Positions 62,731 through 64,000 of a DNA stretch of 64,000 nt are shown in pieces. The notes beneath the pieces are model-generated. The model did not search any database and was not told the origin of the DNA. It saw only the letters and a list, made by a program, of their open reading frames with translations. Position numbers and translations under genes: made by a program. Within the stretch, counting starts at the first letter, position 1. Each line of letters opens with the position of its first letter. The stretch comes from Propionibacteriales bacterium (GTDB lineage: Bacteria; Actinomycetota; Actinomycetes; Propionibacteriales; Nocardioidaceae), in contig JAPLCB010000004.1 in NCBI GenBank assembly GCA_026392455.1, positions 620,001 through 684,000 on the forward strand, read 5' to 3'.

Positions 62731-64000
62731 CTACTTCAGCGACACGTTCACGCTGTAGGTCGCCCCGTTGTCGAGGGTCACCTTGATCCGGTAGGTGCCG
62801 GATGCCAGGCCCTTGGTCGACCAGTTGTACTGGTACACCCCGGCGCTGATCGCGAACACGGTCCCGGTCGACGGGGTCGTGGAAGGCAGGGTCTCCAGGT
62901 CGTCCCCGCTGATGCTGGAGCTGACCTTCGTGGCCGAGAAGTACGCCACTGGGCTGGTGGTCGCGACTCCGTTGGCCTTGAGGGTGAACTTCACCGGGAC
63001 GGTCGAGTTGCCTTTGACGATCGAGGACCCGTCGGCGTTCAGCGGCTGCTGCAACCCGAACGCGTAGATGGTCGCCGGGGGCGGTGCAACCAACTTCTCC
63101 ACCCGATGATTGCCGAAATCGGCGATGTAGACGTTTCCGGTCCCGTCGACCGCGACCCCGGTCGGGTAACTCAGGTTGGAGGAGGTTGCGGGCCCTGCGG
63201 TGGGGGCACCAGCGGCGCCGGTGCCGGCGATCACCGAGAGCTGCCCGCCAGGGGTGACCTTCTCCACCCGATGGTTGGACGTGTCGGCTATGTAGACGTT
63301 CCCGGACCCATCGACCGCCACCCCGAACGGGGTTCTCAGGTTGGAGGAGGTGGCGGGCCCTGCGGTGGGGGCACCAGCGGCGCCGGTGCCGGCGATCACC
63401 GAGAGCTGCCCGCCAGGGGTGACCTTCTCCACTTGATTGTTTCTGCCGTCGGCGATGTAGACGTTCCCGGTCCCGTCGACCACGACCCCCGTCGGGTTGT
63501 CCAGGTTGGAGGAGGTTGCGGGCCCTGCGGTGGGGGCACCAGCGACGCCGGTTCCCGCGATCACCGAGAGCTGTCCGCCCGGAGTGACCTGCTCCACCCG
63601 ATGGTTCCCTTGATCGGCAATGTAGACGTTCCCGGACCCATCGACCGCGACCCCGGCCGGGCTGTTCAGGTTGGAGGAGGTCGCAGGCCCTGCGGTCGGG
63701 GCGCCCTGGCTGCTGGTGCCGGCGATCACCGAGAGCTGCCCGCCCGGAGTGACCTGCTCCACCCGATTGTTGCCGTAGTCGGCGATGTAGACGTTCCCGG
63801 ACCCATCAACCGCCACCCCGATCGGTAAGTCCAGGTTGGAGGAGGTCGCAGGCCCTTCGGTCGGGGCACCAGTATCGCCGGTGCCAGCGATCACCGAGAG
63901 CTGCCCGCCCGGAGTGACCTTCTCCACCCGATTGTTGACGGTGTCGGCGATGTAGACGTTCCCGGACCCATCAACCGCCACCCCGTACGGGTTGAACAGG
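62731..64000 (-). CDS. NHL-repeat beta-propeller protein, 5' end outside window
   Basis: At least 423 codons; the gene enters from beyond 64000. Six nearly identical blocks of 55 residues (165 bases) of the type VAVDGSGNVYIADYGNNRVE followed by VTPGGQLSVIAGT form NHL propeller blades, with a seventh starting at the edge. After a short linker (LVAPPPATIYAFG) a C-terminal PxKF-type domain follows (VPVKFTLKANG ... YQYNWSTKGLASGTYRIKVTL), common in secreted actinobacterial proteins. It is probably extracellular. Function unknown; the repeat number may vary between strains. Confidence 0.85.
   Translation of the reverse strand, partial: LFNPYGVAVDGSGNVYIADTVNNRVEKVTPGGQLSVIAGTGDTGAPTEGPATSSNLDLPIGVAVDGSGNVYIADYGNNRVEQVTPGGQLSVIAGTSSQGAPTAGPATSSNLNSPAGVAVDGSGNVYIADQGNHRVEQVTPGGQLSVIAGTGVAGAPTAGPATSSNLDNPTGVVVDGTGNVYIADGRNNQVEKVTPGGQLSVIAGTGAAGAPTAGPATSSNLRTPFGVAVDGSGNVYIADTSNHRVEKVTPGGQLSVIAGTGAAGAPTAGPATSSNLSYPTGVAVDGTGNVYIADFGNHRVEKLVAPPPATIYAFGLQQPLNADGSSIVKGNSTVPVKFTLKANGVATTSPVAYFSATKVSSSISGDDLETLPSTTPSTGTVFAISAGVYQYNWSTKGLASGTYRIKVTLDNGATYSVNVSLK
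63067..64000 (-). repeat. 165-nt tandem repeats inside the NHL gene
   Basis: The blades repeat at the DNA level with a 165-base period; GTAGACGTT(T/C)CCGG recurs near 63131, 63296, 63461, 63626, 63791 and 63956. Identity between copies is high enough to allow unequal recombination or assembly collapse. Confidence 0.88.

Overview
The window is high-GC DNA from an actinobacterium. A Nocardioides-like member of the Nocardioidaceae is my inference, from gene content and style: whiA, F420-type (LLM) oxidoreductases, mycothiol-type isomerase folds, many leaderless starts, and 'GGTTTCGAG...CTCAACCAG' intergenic repeats. No rRNA, tRNA or CRISPR array was seen.

About two thirds of the window (1-41750) is a sterol catabolic region, recognisable by gene order against the Mycobacterium tuberculosis cholesterol regulons. 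The left part is the KstR2-type module for the last two steroid rings: end of fadE30, ipdF, kstR2 and fadA6 (1-2905), then the divergent pair echA20-ipdA-ipdB-ipdC / two SDR genes around a perfect KstR2 operator (6016-11298). Next come fadA5 and cyp125 (11415-13992), diverging from KstR operators; ltp3/ltp4/DUF35 diverging from an F420-type oxidoreductase (15391-19763); a KstR-boxed acyl-CoA ligase (22166); echA19/fadD19 (27371-29904); and fadE26-fadE27-fadD17 diverging from kshA-small CxxC protein-kshB (35090-41753). Together they cover C26 oxidation (Cyp125), side-chain CoA activation and beta-oxidation (FadD17, FadD19, FadE26/27, EchA19, FadA5, Ltp3/4), 9-alpha-hydroxylation that leads to ring-B opening (KshAB), and C/D-ring degradation (Ipd/EchA20/FadA6). 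Interspersed are accessory genes: a lipase, a tandem GNAT, two paralogous lipoproteins, a DUF222-HNH protein, three tandem secreted SGNH esterases and a duplicated pair of secreted LVIVD-type propellers.

From 41764 to 47913 the genes are housekeeping: pssA, psd, an SDR, a homocysteine methyltransferase, a cold-shock protein, a SnoaL protein, a metallo-beta-lactamase fold protein and a maleylpyruvate-isomerase fold protein. From 48045 to 60501 lies the conserved block uvrA (LexA box upstream, apparent 1-nt frameshift), a Rieske lipoprotein, an LLM oxidoreductase, uvrC-rapZ-yvcK-whiA and gap-pgk-tpiA.

The right end (60502-64000) looks like accessory DNA placed after tpiA, where secG would usually follow. 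It holds an unrecognised membrane-anchored protein behind a LexA-type box, a serine recombinase overlapping a small Rmf/CrpP-like gene, and the 3' part of an NHL-repeat protein running off the window. The least explained signals are this SOS-linked island, the nested perfect palindrome at 11302-11410, the small cysteine protein between kshA and kshB, and the repeated leaderless promoter geometry, in which KstR operators overlap the -10 box.
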